Shown: positions 23,847-33,300, counted from the first letter of the stretch. The stretch: 43,148 bases of DNA from Caballeronia catudaia (GCF_001544755.2 NZ_FCOF02000049.1:1-43148); one strand, 5' to 3'. Made by a program: numbers and translations. The notes: generated by a model not told the origin, from the letters alone.

Positions 23847-24770
23847 ATGAAAGCAATCGATCTGCGCGGTTTGGTCCCGGCACCCGTTACCCCCTTTACC
23901 CGCGATGGCGCGGTGGACCACGCAGCAATTCAACGACTGGGTTCCTGGCTCGGCAGCATTGAGGGTGTTAAAGGCCTGACGGTGCTCGGCCACGCTGGCG
24001 AAGGCACGTTCATGACGCAGAAAGAACAGGCTCAAGTCATCGAAAGCTTCGTGAAGTCCGTCGACGGCAAGATCCCGGTCATCGCCGGTATCACGCTCGA
24101 AGGCACCGAAGTGGCAGTGGAAGAGGCCAAGCGCGCGGTCGAGGCCGGCGCGTCGGCCGGTCTGGTGTATCCGTCGCACGGCTGGCTGCGCTTTGGCTAC
24201 CAGAAGGGCGCACCGCAAGACCGTTACCGCGCCATCCACGAAGGCAGCGGCTTGCCGCTCATCCTGTTCCAGTACCCGGACGCGACCAAGGCGACTTATA
24301 ACCTCGAAACGCAGCTGGAAATCGCCGCACAACCGGGCGTCTTTGCGATGAAAAACGGCGTGCGCAATATGCGTCGCTGGGATGTTGAGATTCCCATCAT
24401 TCGTCGCGAGCGTCCGGAACTGCAAATCCTGACCTGCCACGACGAGTATCTGCTGCACACGATGTTTGACGTCGACGGTGCGCTCGTCGGCTACGGCGGT
24501 CTCGCTCCCGAGCCGCTCATCGAACTGATCAAAGCAGGCAAGGCGAAAGACTACCAGGCCGCGCGCGCGATCCATGATCGCCTGCTGCCGGTGACGCGCA
24601 ACGTGTACCACCGTGGCTCGCACATGGAAGGCACCGTGGCCCTCAAGCACGGTCTCGTGGCCCGCGGCATCCTTGAGCACGCCACGGTGCGCTCGCCGTT
24701 GCTGCCGCTCGCAGAAGGCGCGGACGCCGAAATTGCAGACGCGCTTCGTTCGGCGGGCCTCGTCGACTGA
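23847..24770 (+). CDS. DapA-family (dihydrodipicolinate synthase/N-acetylneuraminate lyase-like) aldolase or dehydratase
   Basis: The 307-residue TIM barrel forms a Schiff base with a 2-keto acid. Lys169 (GVFAMKNGVRN) and Tyr143 (LFQYPDAT) are the catalytic pair. The phosphate/carboxylate loop reads GHAGEGTFM instead of the DapA form GTTGE, which argues against lysine biosynthesis and for a catabolic lyase or dehydratase of the sugar-acid or aromatic-pyruvate type. The start at 23847 follows TTGGAGACG. It heads an apparent LysR-controlled unit with a transporter and a porin. Confidence 0.9.
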   Translation: MKAIDLRGLVPAPVTPFTRDGAVDHAAIQRLGSWLGSIEGVKGLTVLGHAGEGTFMTQKEQAQVIESFVKSVDGKIPVIAGITLEGTEVAVEEAKRAVEAGASAGLVYPSHGWLRFGYQKGAPQDRYRAIHEGSGLPLILFQYPDATKATYNLETQLEIAAQPGVFAMKNGVRNMRRWDVEIPIIRRERPELQILTCHDEYLLHTMFDVDGALVGYGGLAPEPLIELIKAGKAKDYQAARAIHDRLLPVTRNVYHRGSHMEGTVALKHGLVARGILEHATVRSPLLPLAEGADAEIADALRSAGLVD

Positions 24771-25008
24771 GTCGGGAGTGGCACACCCATCGCAGGATGA
24801 CGATAGCGAAGCGATGCCCCCGCTTCGCTATCAGCGCTGAGCAGCAACGGTGACGCGCGCGACCTCGTTCCGCGCATCGCCCATAACAGGATCGGGAAAC
24901 GACCAAAAAAGCGCCGGCGTCGCGACATACAAGAGAACAACGCGATCGGTGCTTCACAACAAGAAGAAAAACCAAGGGCCCATAAAATGCAGCTTATCAG
25001 GAGACAGC

Positions 25009-26451
25009 ATGAACACCCCTTCGACCGCCTACGGCGTCGGCCTTGGACAATCTCCGAGCGAAGCACGCCCCGTGAGCGAGCAGATGCGTGCTGCGAACCT
25101 GTTGTTTCGCATCGAGAACGTACCATTCTGCAAGTGGCACACCAAGGCGCGCATCATCATGGGCAGCGCGACCCTGTTTGATGCATTCGACGCCCTCTCG
25201 CTTGCTTTCGTCCTTCCTGTATTGGTAGGCCTTTGGCATCTTTCTCCCGGCCAGATCGGCGTGCTGATCGCCGCCGGTTATTTGGGGCAAGTCGTCGGCG
25301 CGTTGGTCTTCGGTTGGCTTGCCGAGCGCCTGGGGCGGGTGCCGAGCGCCACCATAACGGTCGGTGTCATGTCGGCGATGAGTGTCGTATGTGCCTTCAC
25401 CGGCAGCTTCCATATGCTGTTTTTGATGCGCTTTCTGCAAGGCATCGGCGTGGGCGGAGAGGTGCCCGTAGCGGCCACGTACATCAACGAGCTGTCTCAA
25501 GCGCATGGCCGAGGACGCTTCTTTATTCTGTACGAACTCATTTTCCCGCTGGGTCTCCTCGCGGCCGCGCAGCTCGGTGCGTTCATCGTCCCTCGCTTCG
25601 GTTGGGAATATATGTTTCTGATCGGCGGCATTCCCGGCATCGCCGTCGCGATCCTGATCGCCCGCCTTCCCGAATCGCCGCGCTGGCTTATTTCGAAGGG
25701 GCGTTTCGATAAAGCTGAACGGATCATCGAGCGGCTCGAGGCAAGCACGGCGAAGCGCAACCTCGATACGCAGACGCAGAAGGCCGAGGTCGACGAGCGG
25801 GTGGTGAGCCTTCTGAACGGCGTCCAGTCAAAGCAGAAGGGAAGCTGGAAGGAACTGTTCTCCCCGTTTTACCGAGGACGCACCGTTGTCGTATGGTTGC
25901 TCTGGGCGAGCTCATATTTCGTGGCCAATGGCATCAACAACTGGCTGCCGAGCCTCTACAAGACGGTCTACCATCTGCCTTTGCAAGAGTCGCTTCACAT
26001 GGCGTCCATCTCGAACGTCCTGAGTACGTGCGGGGTGCTTGCGTGCGCGTTGCTAATCGATCGAGTGGGGCGCAGGCGCTGGGCGATGGCGTGCTTCGTC
26101 ATCAGCGCAATTTTGCTTGCTGCACTCGGCATTCATGGTGCAGGCAGCGCCTGGTCCGTCATGTTCCTCGGATCGTCGGCCTACGCTGTGATGGCAACTG
26201 CAACGGTTCTGTTGTACCTGTACACGCCTGAAATCTACCCCACCCGGATGCGCGCCATTGGCACGGGTCTCGCGACTTCCTGGTTGCGAGCGGCGTCCGC
26301 CGCTGCGCCAGCAATCGTCGGTGTCGTCTTGACAGGGAAGGGAATTGCTGCGGTATTCATTATGTTTGCCGTGGTCAGTGCAGTAGGCTTCTTCGTCGCC
26401 GCGCGAATGGTGGAGACGACTAATCGCGCGCTCGAAGAGATTTCCCCGTAG
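25009..26451 (+). CDS. MFS transporter (organic-acid/sugar-acid symporter type)
   Basis: The 480-residue inner-membrane transporter has about 12 hydrophobic helices, the A-like motif GWLAERLGR between helices 2 and 3, LMRFLQGIGVGGEVPVAATY (helix 4 signature), PESPRWLISKGR after helix 6, and RVGRRRW in the second half. The first helix contains DAFDALSLAFVLP, similar to the D-x-x-D motif of aromatic-acid/H+ symporters. The ATG at 25009 follows AGGAGACAGC; the longer frame begins in non-membrane sequence. It probably imports the substrate of the DapA-like enzyme. Confidence 0.9.
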   Translation: MNTPSTAYGVGLGQSPSEARPVSEQMRAANLLFRIENVPFCKWHTKARIIMGSATLFDAFDALSLAFVLPVLVGLWHLSPGQIGVLIAAGYLGQVVGALVFGWLAERLGRVPSATITVGVMSAMSVVCAFTGSFHMLFLMRFLQGIGVGGEVPVAATYINELSQAHGRGRFFILYELIFPLGLLAAAQLGAFIVPRFGWEYMFLIGGIPGIAVAILIARLPESPRWLISKGRFDKAERIIERLEASTAKRNLDTQTQKAEVDERVVSLLNGVQSKQKGSWKELFSPFYRGRTVVVWLLWASSYFVANGINNWLPSLYKTVYHLPLQESLHMASISNVLSTCGVLACALLIDRVGRRRWAMACFVISAILLAALGIHGAGSAWSVMFLGSSAYAVMATATVLLYLYTPEIYPTRMRAIGTGLATSWLRAASAAAPAIVGVVLTGKGIAAVFIMFAVVSAVGFFVAARMVETTNRALEEISP

Positions 26452-26466
26452 CCCTCGCGTCCTTAC

Positions 26467-26505
26467 GGCTCCTTCCTGAGATGACTCAAGGGAAGGAGCC
26501 TTCTT
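26467..26505 (+). terminator. Intrinsic terminator after the MFS gene
   Basis: GGCTCCTTCC (26467-26476) pairs with GGAAGGAGCC (26491-26500); the inner TGAG-ATGA-CTCA extends the stem and TTCTT follows. Confidence 0.85.
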
Positions 26506-26636
26506 GCGCGTCACGCCGTTAGCTTCAGCGACATGCTTGCAATAAGCGCCCCCGCTCCAAGGCTGCCCGTCAGTACTACTGAGTGGATGGCCCACAGAAA
26601 TGGTCGCTCACAAAAATATGAATGGAGACACCGTAA

Positions 26637-27710
26637 ATGAAAAAGGCACAACGGGTCATGGCCCGCCTTCCTGCGCGAAGAGTTGTTGGTACGCTTGGAG
26701 TGATGGCGATTTTCTGCGCGGGTCTGGCAATGACTTCTGTCGACGCATGCGGAGATAGCGGCTCGCAGGTCCAACTTTATGGGCTCGTCGGCACCTATGT
26801 CGGGAGTGTCAAACGTAGCGATACGCCGCAATCTACGGTACTGATGGGCAGCGGCGGACTGACCACTTCCTTTTGGGGCATCCGCGGCAACGAAGACCTT
26901 GGCGGCGGCGTCAGCGCCATCTTCGCCCTCGAGAGCTTCTTCCAACCCCAAAACGGTGCGCAAGGTCGCAATGCGACGGATCCATTCTGGTCACGCAATG
27001 CGTACGTGGGCTTTATGGGCGACTTTGGCCAGTTGACCTTCGGACGGCAAAGAAATCCGACGTACACGGCAGAATCCCTCGTCAATCCGTTCGGATCATC
27101 GACCGTCTTTTCTCCGCTCGTCCTCCAGACGTTCGTGACCACCTATGGCGGTACCATCATCGGAGATACGGTGTGGAATAACACCGCCAAGTACACCACC
27201 CCGAACTTCAAGGGCTTCGGCGCAACGGTAATCTACGGCCTTGGCGGCGTCGCGGGTTCGCCTGGCATCGGTAACCTCGGCTTTCACTTGAGCTACCAGA
27301 ATCACGGCCTCACGGCCGTGCTGTCGGGCCAGCGCGTGCGGTACACCGCAGCCGGACCGGTGGGCGCGCAGTACGCCTATCTCGCGGGCGCAGCGTACGA
27401 CTTCAAGGTCGTGACGCTCTACGGAGCGTGGGCGATGACAAGTGACGTGAGCACGCCGACAGGCAGTCACACCTACGAGGCGGGTTTGTCGATCCCCTTC
27501 TCACCTGCGGACTTCCTGCTTGCGGAGTGGGCGCGTACCCAACGTTCCGGGCCGACGCCGACGACCAACAGCCTTCGCAACACAGCCTCTCTCGGCTACG
27601 ACCACCTTCTGTCCAAACGGACAGACATTTACGCGATCTACTCTTACGACAAGCTGAGCGCCCATCCCACCGGCAACACGTTTGCGGTCGGCGTTCGGCA
27701 TACGTTCTAG
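26637..27710 (+). CDS. Outer-membrane porin (Burkholderia general porin type)
   Basis: The 357-residue protein has a long basic signal peptide (cleavage near VDAC-GDSGSQ) and the classic sequence: SQVQLYGLVGTYVGSV, FWGIRGNEDLGGGVSAIFAL, the NAYVGFMGDFGQLTFGRQ strand and a C-terminal Phe (FAVGVRHTF) needed for outer-membrane insertion. These are trimeric 16-strand barrels. A Cys at the predicted signal-peptide end is unusual. The ATG at 26637 follows GGAGACACC. It has its own terminator and lies behind the MFS terminator, but is likely co-regulated. Confidence 0.92.
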   Translation: MKKAQRVMARLPARRVVGTLGVMAIFCAGLAMTSVDACGDSGSQVQLYGLVGTYVGSVKRSDTPQSTVLMGSGGLTTSFWGIRGNEDLGGGVSAIFALESFFQPQNGAQGRNATDPFWSRNAYVGFMGDFGQLTFGRQRNPTYTAESLVNPFGSSTVFSPLVLQTFVTTYGGTIIGDTVWNNTAKYTTPNFKGFGATVIYGLGGVAGSPGIGNLGFHLSYQNHGLTAVLSGQRVRYTAAGPVGAQYAYLAGAAYDFKVVTLYGAWAMTSDVSTPTGSHTYEAGLSIPFSPADFLLAEWARTQRSGPTPTTNSLRNTASLGYDHLLSKRTDIYAIYSYDKLSAHPTGNTFAVGVRHTF

Positions 27711-27751
27711 GAAGCGCTTATCCCTTCCCTCTGGTGGAATCAGAGATATTC

Positions 27752-27775
27752 AGCCCGCCGATGTGCGGGCTTTTC
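27752..27775 (+). terminator. Intrinsic terminator of the porin
   Basis: AGCCCGC (27752-27758) pairs with GCGGGCT (27765-27771), followed by T residues. Confidence 0.85.
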
Positions 27776-27805
27776 TGAAAAGCTCGGTAGGGCTAGCCCG
27801 TTGAG

Positions 27806-27818
27806 TGTTGACATAACG
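27806..27818. repeat. Dispersed motif, copy 3
   Basis: TGTTGACATAACG matches the core of the repeats at 18690 and 20806 and lies 150 nt past the 3' end of the paralogue at 27968. Confidence 0.5.
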
Positions 27819-27967
27819 TCATTTACCGCAATTGCATAGTGATCCTAAATACGATCGACGATTGGCAACCATGGCCCGGGGCGTGCACGTGAGCAACCGC
27901 GGCGCGCGACGATGAAACGATGAAACAGGTTCTTCGAGCGGCGTTCAGTGTGGCGAGAAGGGGGGTA

Positions 27968-28450
27968 TTACTGGAGGTGCGCCGCGCCTGCCAGCGGCGA
28001 CTGCCGACCGCTGACCGCGAACCGCTCCAAGCGCTCGCGCGCATCCACGTGCATGTAGCGCAGCGCCCGTTCAAGCTGGCTGTCTGCCTGGCACAAGATG
28101 GCTTCGAACAGCGGCGCGTCGTCGGGTCCGAGCCGCCAAATGCGTTCGCGCTCGGCCCGTTTCAGGCAGCGTTCGAGCGCGTCTTCGGCGCGGGCATACA
28201 CGACGGGATCGGTGTCGCCGTAGCCCCCATCCTGAACGTAATACGTTAGGTGCACGAGCCGCACGAGCTCGTTAATCGGATAAGCGCTACCGGATTTTCT
28301 CTTGCAAGCCACCCACGTCAGATGTTGAGCCAACGAGACTTCGCATGCCGCGCTCTCTTGCAGCGGCAGGAGCATCGCTTTGCTGAGGGGGCCGCGGGCT
28401 TTCCGCACAGACGTGCGGACGGATTTCCGGTTCGCGTAGCGCGTGGACAT
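27968..28450 (-). CDS. Uncharacterised protein, paralogue of the gene at 18740
   Basis: The 160-residue protein shares the conserved pattern with the 18740 product: KAMLLPLQES, SLAQHLTWVAC, YPINELVRLVHLTYYVQDGG, a central AEDALERCLKR, and ERLERFAVSGRQSPL at the end. The basic N terminus (STRYANRKSVRTSVRKAR) could contact nucleic acid. The start is ATG 28450. It is followed on the same side by a VapC/Phd pair, as the other copy is preceded by VapBC. Function unknown. Confidence 0.7.
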   Translation of the reverse strand: MSTRYANRKSVRTSVRKARGPLSKAMLLPLQESAACEVSLAQHLTWVACKRKSGSAYPINELVRLVHLTYYVQDGGYGDTDPVVYARAEDALERCLKRAERERIWRLGPDDAPLFEAILCQADSQLERALRYMHVDARERLERFAVSGRQSPLAGAAHLQ

Positions 28451-28546
28451 TTGAAGGAACGATCAGAGGGGTAGAGCAGGTAGCCCGATTAGTTTAGCAA
28501 AGCCCTCGTCGGTGACTGCGCGGGCCTAACTGCACGGCGCCTGCGT

Positions 28547-28957
28547 TCAATGAGCCTTCTTGGGCGTTTCGATGATGTCGATCACGTCGAGCGCGCGGAA
28601 GTCGTCCGGGTTGCTTGTGAGCAGCGCCAGACGATGTTGATGCGCCTGTGCAGCAATCCAGAGATCGTTATAGCGCGGACGAGGACTGCGCCCGGCGTGC
28701 TTCATCATGATGGCGAGCAAGCCAAACGATTGAGCCGTTCCGCGCGTCACTTCCAGCACCGGCATCCGTTCGACCGCGCGAAGCAACATCGTGCGTTCTG
28801 CACGCTCGCGCGGGTCATTTGGGATCTGGGCGCCAAATTCCAATTCACCAAGCGTGATCGCGGAGACATAGATCTGTTCCGACCCGGCGATGTTGCAGAT
28901 CGAGTCCAGATCGATGGCGCCATGCGCGGCATCGATCCAGACGCAGGTATCGACCAT
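28547..28957 (-). CDS. VapC-type toxin (PIN-domain ribonuclease)
   Basis: The 136-residue PIN protein has the acidic residues Asp in MVDTCVWIDAAHG, Glu in ITLGELEFGAQI, Asp in RPRYNDLWIAAQAH and Asp in TSNPDDFRALD. I start at ATG 28957, which overlaps the antitoxin stop as TAATG; a GTG four codons earlier is the alternative. It forms a toxin-antitoxin pair with the Phd-like gene. Both appear intact. Confidence 0.9.
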   Translation of the reverse strand: MVDTCVWIDAAHGAIDLDSICNIAGSEQIYVSAITLGELEFGAQIPNDPRERAERTMLLRAVERMPVLEVTRGTAQSFGLLAIMMKHAGRSPRPRYNDLWIAAQAHQHRLALLTSNPDDFRALDVIDIIETPKKAH

Positions 28958-29211
28958 TATCGCTGCCACGGATCACGCACCTCATCGTCGAAGTCGGCGT
29001 CGCGAATGTCGGCCTTGTAACGCTCAGCCGCTTCACGCGAGATCCTCGGAAGCCGCTCAAAGGCATCACGAAGCATGACCGCGCGCACCGGCGGACTAAT
29101 CGTACCCAGCACGGTGTTATTGCGCGTGATCGTGACCGATTCGCCGCGAGCCAAGGCGTCGAGCACCTGATTCGTGCGCCGGGCGAGATCGGTGGCGGTG
29201 ACAGTAGCCAT
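28957..29211 (-). CDS. Phd/YefM-type antitoxin
   Basis: The 84-residue antitoxin begins MATVTATDLARRTNQVLDAL then GESVTITRNNTVLGTISP, the Phd/YefM DNA-binding domain, with an acidic C terminus that would cap the toxin. A GGAGG lies eight bases before the ATG. A promoter with an overlapping palindrome lies upstream. Confidence 0.9.
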   Translation of the reverse strand: MATVTATDLARRTNQVLDALARGESVTITRNNTVLGTISPPVRAVMLRDAFERLPRISREAAERYKADIRDADFDDEVRDPWQR

Positions 29212-29232
29212 GAATGCCTCCGGTCGAGATAG

Positions 29233-29266
29233 TACGCATTATACGTAATTTATGTACTTTGACCAA
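29233..29266 (-). promoter_or_regulatory. Promoter and probable operator of the Phd/VapC pair
   Basis: On the minus strand TTGGTC (29266-29261) and TATAAT (29243-29238) are separated by 17 bp, a good sigma-70 promoter. TACG-N7-CGTA (29233-29247) overlaps the -10 and could be the autoregulatory site. Confidence 0.7.
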
Positions 29267-29550
29267 TGCTGACCGAGTACCCCCTGCAGCGGGTCCCATG
29301 GGTCAACGCTCCACCCGCGCAGTTCACGTGGATCACGACCAGAAAGGGCACTGAGCTGAGCGGGAATCACAGCGACAAGAGGTGGCAGGCGGCACCGGAA
29401 CCGTGTCACCGCAGGCGCGAAGGCGATCCGCAGGGCGACTCAGCCGCAGCGATTTCGCCCCCACGGTAATCGTCTCGAAGCGACGCGCTTGTGGTCCCGC
29501 AGGCGCGAGGAAGCGGTGGACTGGAGGCGCGGCTTCAGCCGCCGGATGTT
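29267..29550. other. Gene-free stretch
   Basis: I see no convincing gene; the overlapping frames have the composition of shadows of GC-rich non-coding DNA. Confidence 0.4.
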
Positions 29551-29748
29551 TCAGCGTTGGCGCGTCACGGCCTGCAGTACGGCACGGCCATCACCTGTCA
29601 GGCGAGGGCGCGAGCGCCCAAGGGCGATCTGCTCGAGCTCGACCAACTGACGTTCCAGCAGCGTATCGAGCTCTTCGCGGGCAAGGTCAATTTGGTCGGG
29701 CGCGGCGCTGACCAACATTAGCGTGGCAAATTCGTGGGGACTTAGCAT
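29551..29748 (-). CDS. Small conserved-type hypothetical protein
   Basis: The 65-residue protein (MLSPHEFATLMLVSAAPDQI, then LDTLLERQLVELEQ, ending RPRLTGDGRAVLQAV) resembles a small winged-helix-like protein that I have seen in Burkholderia genomes without a function. A strong GAGGGAGAGA site precedes the ATG. The 'TGDGRAVL' end is typical of the last helix-wing of small regulators. Confidence 0.6.
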   Translation of the reverse strand: MLSPHEFATLMLVSAAPDQIDLAREELDTLLERQLVELEQIALGRSRPRLTGDGRAVLQAVTRQR

Positions 29749-30111
29749 GTCTGTCTCTCCCTCAGTTTGCGCTGATGTTAATGTTTTTGTTATTGCGTAA
29801 CGTCCGGTAATCCCGTTAGCGAAGAAAGTTCCGTTTCGAATGACTTAAGGAAGCCGCATGAGCTGTTGGCGTATGCCGCAGCGCCGAAACGTGCCTCGAC
29901 TAACATTTGTCCAAAGTCGGCTGCGATTAAAACATGCGAGGCGCGAGCAGGTTAATGCTGGAAAACACCAAGCGATTCAAATAATGGTCCGTTCGTTTTA
30001 GGTTTTGATTTAAGAATGATGCGATCATTTACATAGAAACGTTCTTTTCAGGGCGGGCCGCCAGCCAGTGGAGTCTAGCTTCGGCGCGCGAACGCGCGCC
30101 CGCTCCCGGCG
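29749..30111. other. Gene-free stretch with a small palindrome
   Basis: This AT-richer gap has no gene. AATGAT-GCG-ATCATT at 30015-30029 is a perfect inverted repeat of unknown role. Confidence 0.5.
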
Positions 30112-30694
30112 TCAAGCTTCGTCGCTCGGGTCAAGCATCTCGAGCCGGAACTGCCATCCTTCGAACGCCAAAAGCATCGCGCCAAGGTCGTTCCATTCGA
30201 TGCGACGTCCATCGATCATCACGCACGGCTGAGGGGCGTGTTCCTCGCCGTTCCACTCGATGCGGCCTCGAACGGTCGTGTTTGCAATCAGCAAACGGCC
30301 GGCATCGGGTTCAAGGTGCTTCATGCTTAATGCCCGCTTCATCTTCTGAACCAGTCGACCCAAGAGGGCGAATGGCTCCGATTCAGCTTCGCCCAGTATC
30401 TGAAAGCGGTAGCCAGCGGTTTCATCGTCGCCCACAAGCTCGAATGCCTCCAAAGAAAGCTGATCGCCGAGCAACAAGCTGCGGAAGTGAAATTCGTGAT
30501 CGTTGTCGTCCACGTCACGCAGACGAAGCGGTCTAAAGCTCGGATGCTCGAATCCGTGCAAGTCAGCGAACTGCGCCCATTTCGGTGTTGAAGCATCGGC
30601 TACAGAGGACACGCCAAGTGCCGTCCGACGCGGCACTGACGAAGTCGTGCGCAGGTCCGGTCGCACTGCAGCGATCACATCGGGATTGCGTCAT
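30112..30694 (-). pseudogene. Zinc-ribbon protein with a C-terminal conserved domain (DUF7713-like), frameshifted
   Basis: From ATG 30694 one frame reads MTQSRCDRCSATGPAHDFVS and LCSRCFNTEM (two CxxC pairs, a zinc ribbon), then stops. The neighbouring frame continues AQFADLHGFEHPSFRPLRLR, HEFHFRSLLLGDQLSLEAFE, SMKHLEPDAG and FEGWQFRLEM to 30112. Removing one G from the GGG near 30583 joins them as FNTEMAQFADLHG. The whole would be about 193 residues. The family name is from memory. A sequencing error in the G run is possible. Confidence 0.7.
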
Positions 30695-31068
30695 GAGAGA
30701 ACCGGCGAGCGGTCGACGTTGCGAGGATACCGAGATTGTTACATGTGAGTCGGTGCTGGGTGCGGCCAAGAAGTGCCGCAAATTGGTGGTTGCAAAACGC
30801 GACATTGCTAGAACACGACATTCTCATGCTGCTCTTACACACGCTGTCACGGCTTTTTTGAAATGTCACGTTTAGCAGATACTGCACGCCATGGACAATG
30901 AGGCGTTCTCCCCTTGCGCTGGGAAACAGCACTTCACCCGCACGGGGATTGACGGCATCGACCATTGTCAAAGCAAAAATTGAAAATGTCGCACCCCCAA
31001 ACAAGCATCGCGAAATGGCGTCCGGAGCTTGCCCGTCGCTAAAGCAGAAACGGGCTGGCCAAACTCAA
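30695..31068. other. Gene-free stretch
   Basis: No convincing gene. The open frames on both strands lack domain features and ribosome sites. Confidence 0.4.
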
Positions 31069-31990
31069 CTACGGCCCGGGCGGGGTGACGCGCGTTGATA
31101 GACGTCCATTTTTTGAAAGCAACACGGCGATCGGACGCGTCATCGGAAATTGCGAGCAGATGATGCTGTGCTGACCATGATTGGAACCGCAAGGAAAGCT
31201 CCCGCGACACCCCATATCGCCGACCAAATCGCCATTCCGGCGAGTATTGCGAAGGGACTCAGGTTGAGCGAGTTACCCATCAGATACGGATCCAGCACGT
31301 TGCCGACGACGAAATGAATCAGCGTCAACGATATCAGCAGTGCAACTGTCTCGCCTGACAGTCCGAACTGCACAAGAGACATCAGGAAAGGTAGGAGAAT
31401 GCCGAGCACCGACCCGATATACGGGATGTAATTGAGCAACGCGATCAATACAGCCCACAGACCGGCGAGCTCCAGTCCCATGAGCTTCATTACGCCCCAG
31501 CAAAGCAGGCCTTGGGCGAGTCCGAGGAGCGTTTTCAAAGCGAGATAAGCGCCGATTCGATCGTTGATGTCGTCAATCACGCTGCTGATTCTTGCCGCGC
31601 TTTGCCCATTGGGTGCCATGGCCGCCAATTTGCCAGCAAACAACCTCCTTTCGATCAGCAGGAAGCACGCATAAAGGGCAACCACGAATATCTTCACCAT
31701 AAATCCGGAAAGCGACGTGACCATGGCGCCGATGAGCGACTGAATGTTTAGTTCTGCGACAACGCTTCGCCGAAGGGAATCCCAAGTAGGCTCCGTATCA
31801 ATCCGCAGAAGCAAAGCGCCCTTATGCAACTGGGTCAGTACGGACTCCTGGTAGCGGGGGGCGAGCGTCAGAATGGCGTCCTTGTTGGCAGCCACCATAT
31901 CCACGGCGAGGAAAATGGCACCGGCAAGCGGCAAGATTGAAAGCGCATAACAGACCGGTTCCGGCAGCACCGGCCCAACGACCTGTGGCC
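31069..31990 (-). pseudogene. AI-2E-family transporter, 5'-truncated and frameshifted
   Basis: The open frame encodes most of an AI-2E (TqsA/PerM-like) membrane protein: KIFVVALYACFLLIERRLFA, GAYLALKTLLGLAQGL, LLNYIPYIGSVLGILLPFLM and LDPYLMGNSLNLSPFAILAG. The normal first 60-70 residues with the first membrane helices are missing; at about 31990 the sequence passes directly into the S10 peptidase relic. Near 31170 the frame breaks: the expected end reads on in another frame as QFPMTRPIAVLLSKNGRLST, ending at TAG 31071-31069. The protein is therefore damaged at both ends. Confidence 0.75.
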
Positions 31991-33300
31991 GGTTGGATAG
32001 TAGGTGATCTGAACGTTTCTGCGCAGCGACTTATCGAGGCCGAGATGCGACAACGCAAATTCGGTTGCAAAGAACGGTGTCGCCAGATCGAAATAGCCGT
32101 TTAGCGACAACACCCGCATCGCCGGATTCTGCCGCGTGGTCGCTGCGAGATCGCCGGCCGCGTATGGCAACTGACGCACCTCCCCCAGGTTCCCGGTGCT
32201 TCCAGTCCCACCGTTTCAACGCATTATTATTGAAGACAAGATAACGATCCTCGATCTTGTACTTCAGGTCCTGCGTGAGATGCCGATGGAGTGCGGCGGC
32301 GAACGCGCCGGAAATCCCGCTCGCCGACGGATCATATTCCGGCCGCTCGCCTGAATCGTCATAATGAACGCCTGCGAAACGGGCATCGAAGCGGCCCACA
32401 CAGCGCGATTCGCTTCTTAGCAACTGCTTACGGAAGCGCGTCGGCCACACACGGAGATGCGTCTCCTTCACATATTGCGGAACGAGTCCGGTGTGGGCCG
32501 CGATCCGCGCGGCCATCGCGTCGCGCGTGGAGTCTGGGAGCGCGTCGCCGAGCGCGAGCGCCTGCGCATAGGGACCGCGTGCGAAAGCGCGCACCTCGGC
32601 CAGGAAGGCGGCCAAATCGGGCCGCTTTGGCGCAATCCTGTCGTGATACCACGTGATCGCGGCGAACGTCGGCAGGTAGCTTATGTTCTCGAAATCTGAT
32701 CCGGACGAAAACGCCGCGGAGTCGAGCACGGACGACATCAGGATGACGCCGTTCAGGGCAATGTTGTCCTGATTGAGCCGGTACGCAAGCATCGCAGCTC
32801 GCGCGGTGCCGTACGACTCGCCGAACAGGTACTTCGGAGAATTCCAGCGCCCTGTAACAGTCAGATTGCGCTCGATGAAACGGTCGAATGCGTCCAAATC
32901 CTTATCGACGCCCAGAAGTCCTTGTCGGTGGCGCGGCCTACAGGCCGGGACAAGCCCGTTTCCACGGCATCGATGAAGACGAGATCGGAACGGTCGAGCA
33001 GAGTGTCGGGATTGTCCGCCAGGACGTAAGGGGCGGGTGGCGTGGCCGCCGGGCTTGCTGTTCTTACGCGCTTCGGCCCGATCGGGCCCATGAGCAGGAA
33101 CATGCTGCCCGTTCTTGGGCCGCCGTTGAACAGGAACGTGACAGGACGTTTTGCGCTGTCTCGCGCGTTAGCCTTATCCGCGACGTAAAAGACGCTTGCG
33201 GTTGCGCGTCCGGCCTTGTCGCGCAGAAGCAGATTTCCGGCCGTCGCGTTGTAGTCGATGGTCTTGCCATCGACGCGGATCGTGACCTATCCGGCTGCCG
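31990..33300 (-). pseudogene. Decayed S10-family serine carboxypeptidase
   Basis: Pieces in order on the minus strand: TIRVDGKTIDYNATAGNLLL near 33280, RPVTFLFNGGPRTGSMFLLM, NPDTLLDRSDLVFIDAVETG, SPKYLFGESYGTARAAMLAY (the nucleophile Ser), NDIALNGV-type core, LSLNGYFDLATPFFATEFAL (catalytic Asp) and NVQITYYPTGH (catalytic His). They occupy at least three frames, so several indels occurred. The reading ends abruptly after YYPTGH, where AI-2E sequence begins; the last 25 or so residues of the peptidase are lost. Burkholderia S10 proteins are normally exported and about 500-550 residues. Confidence 0.8.

Noticed and set aside
29382..29721. Two overlapping plus frames opposite the small gene at 29551
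   Set aside because: They mirror the minus-strand gene, which has a strong ribosome site; composition is arginine/alanine-rich as in shadows.
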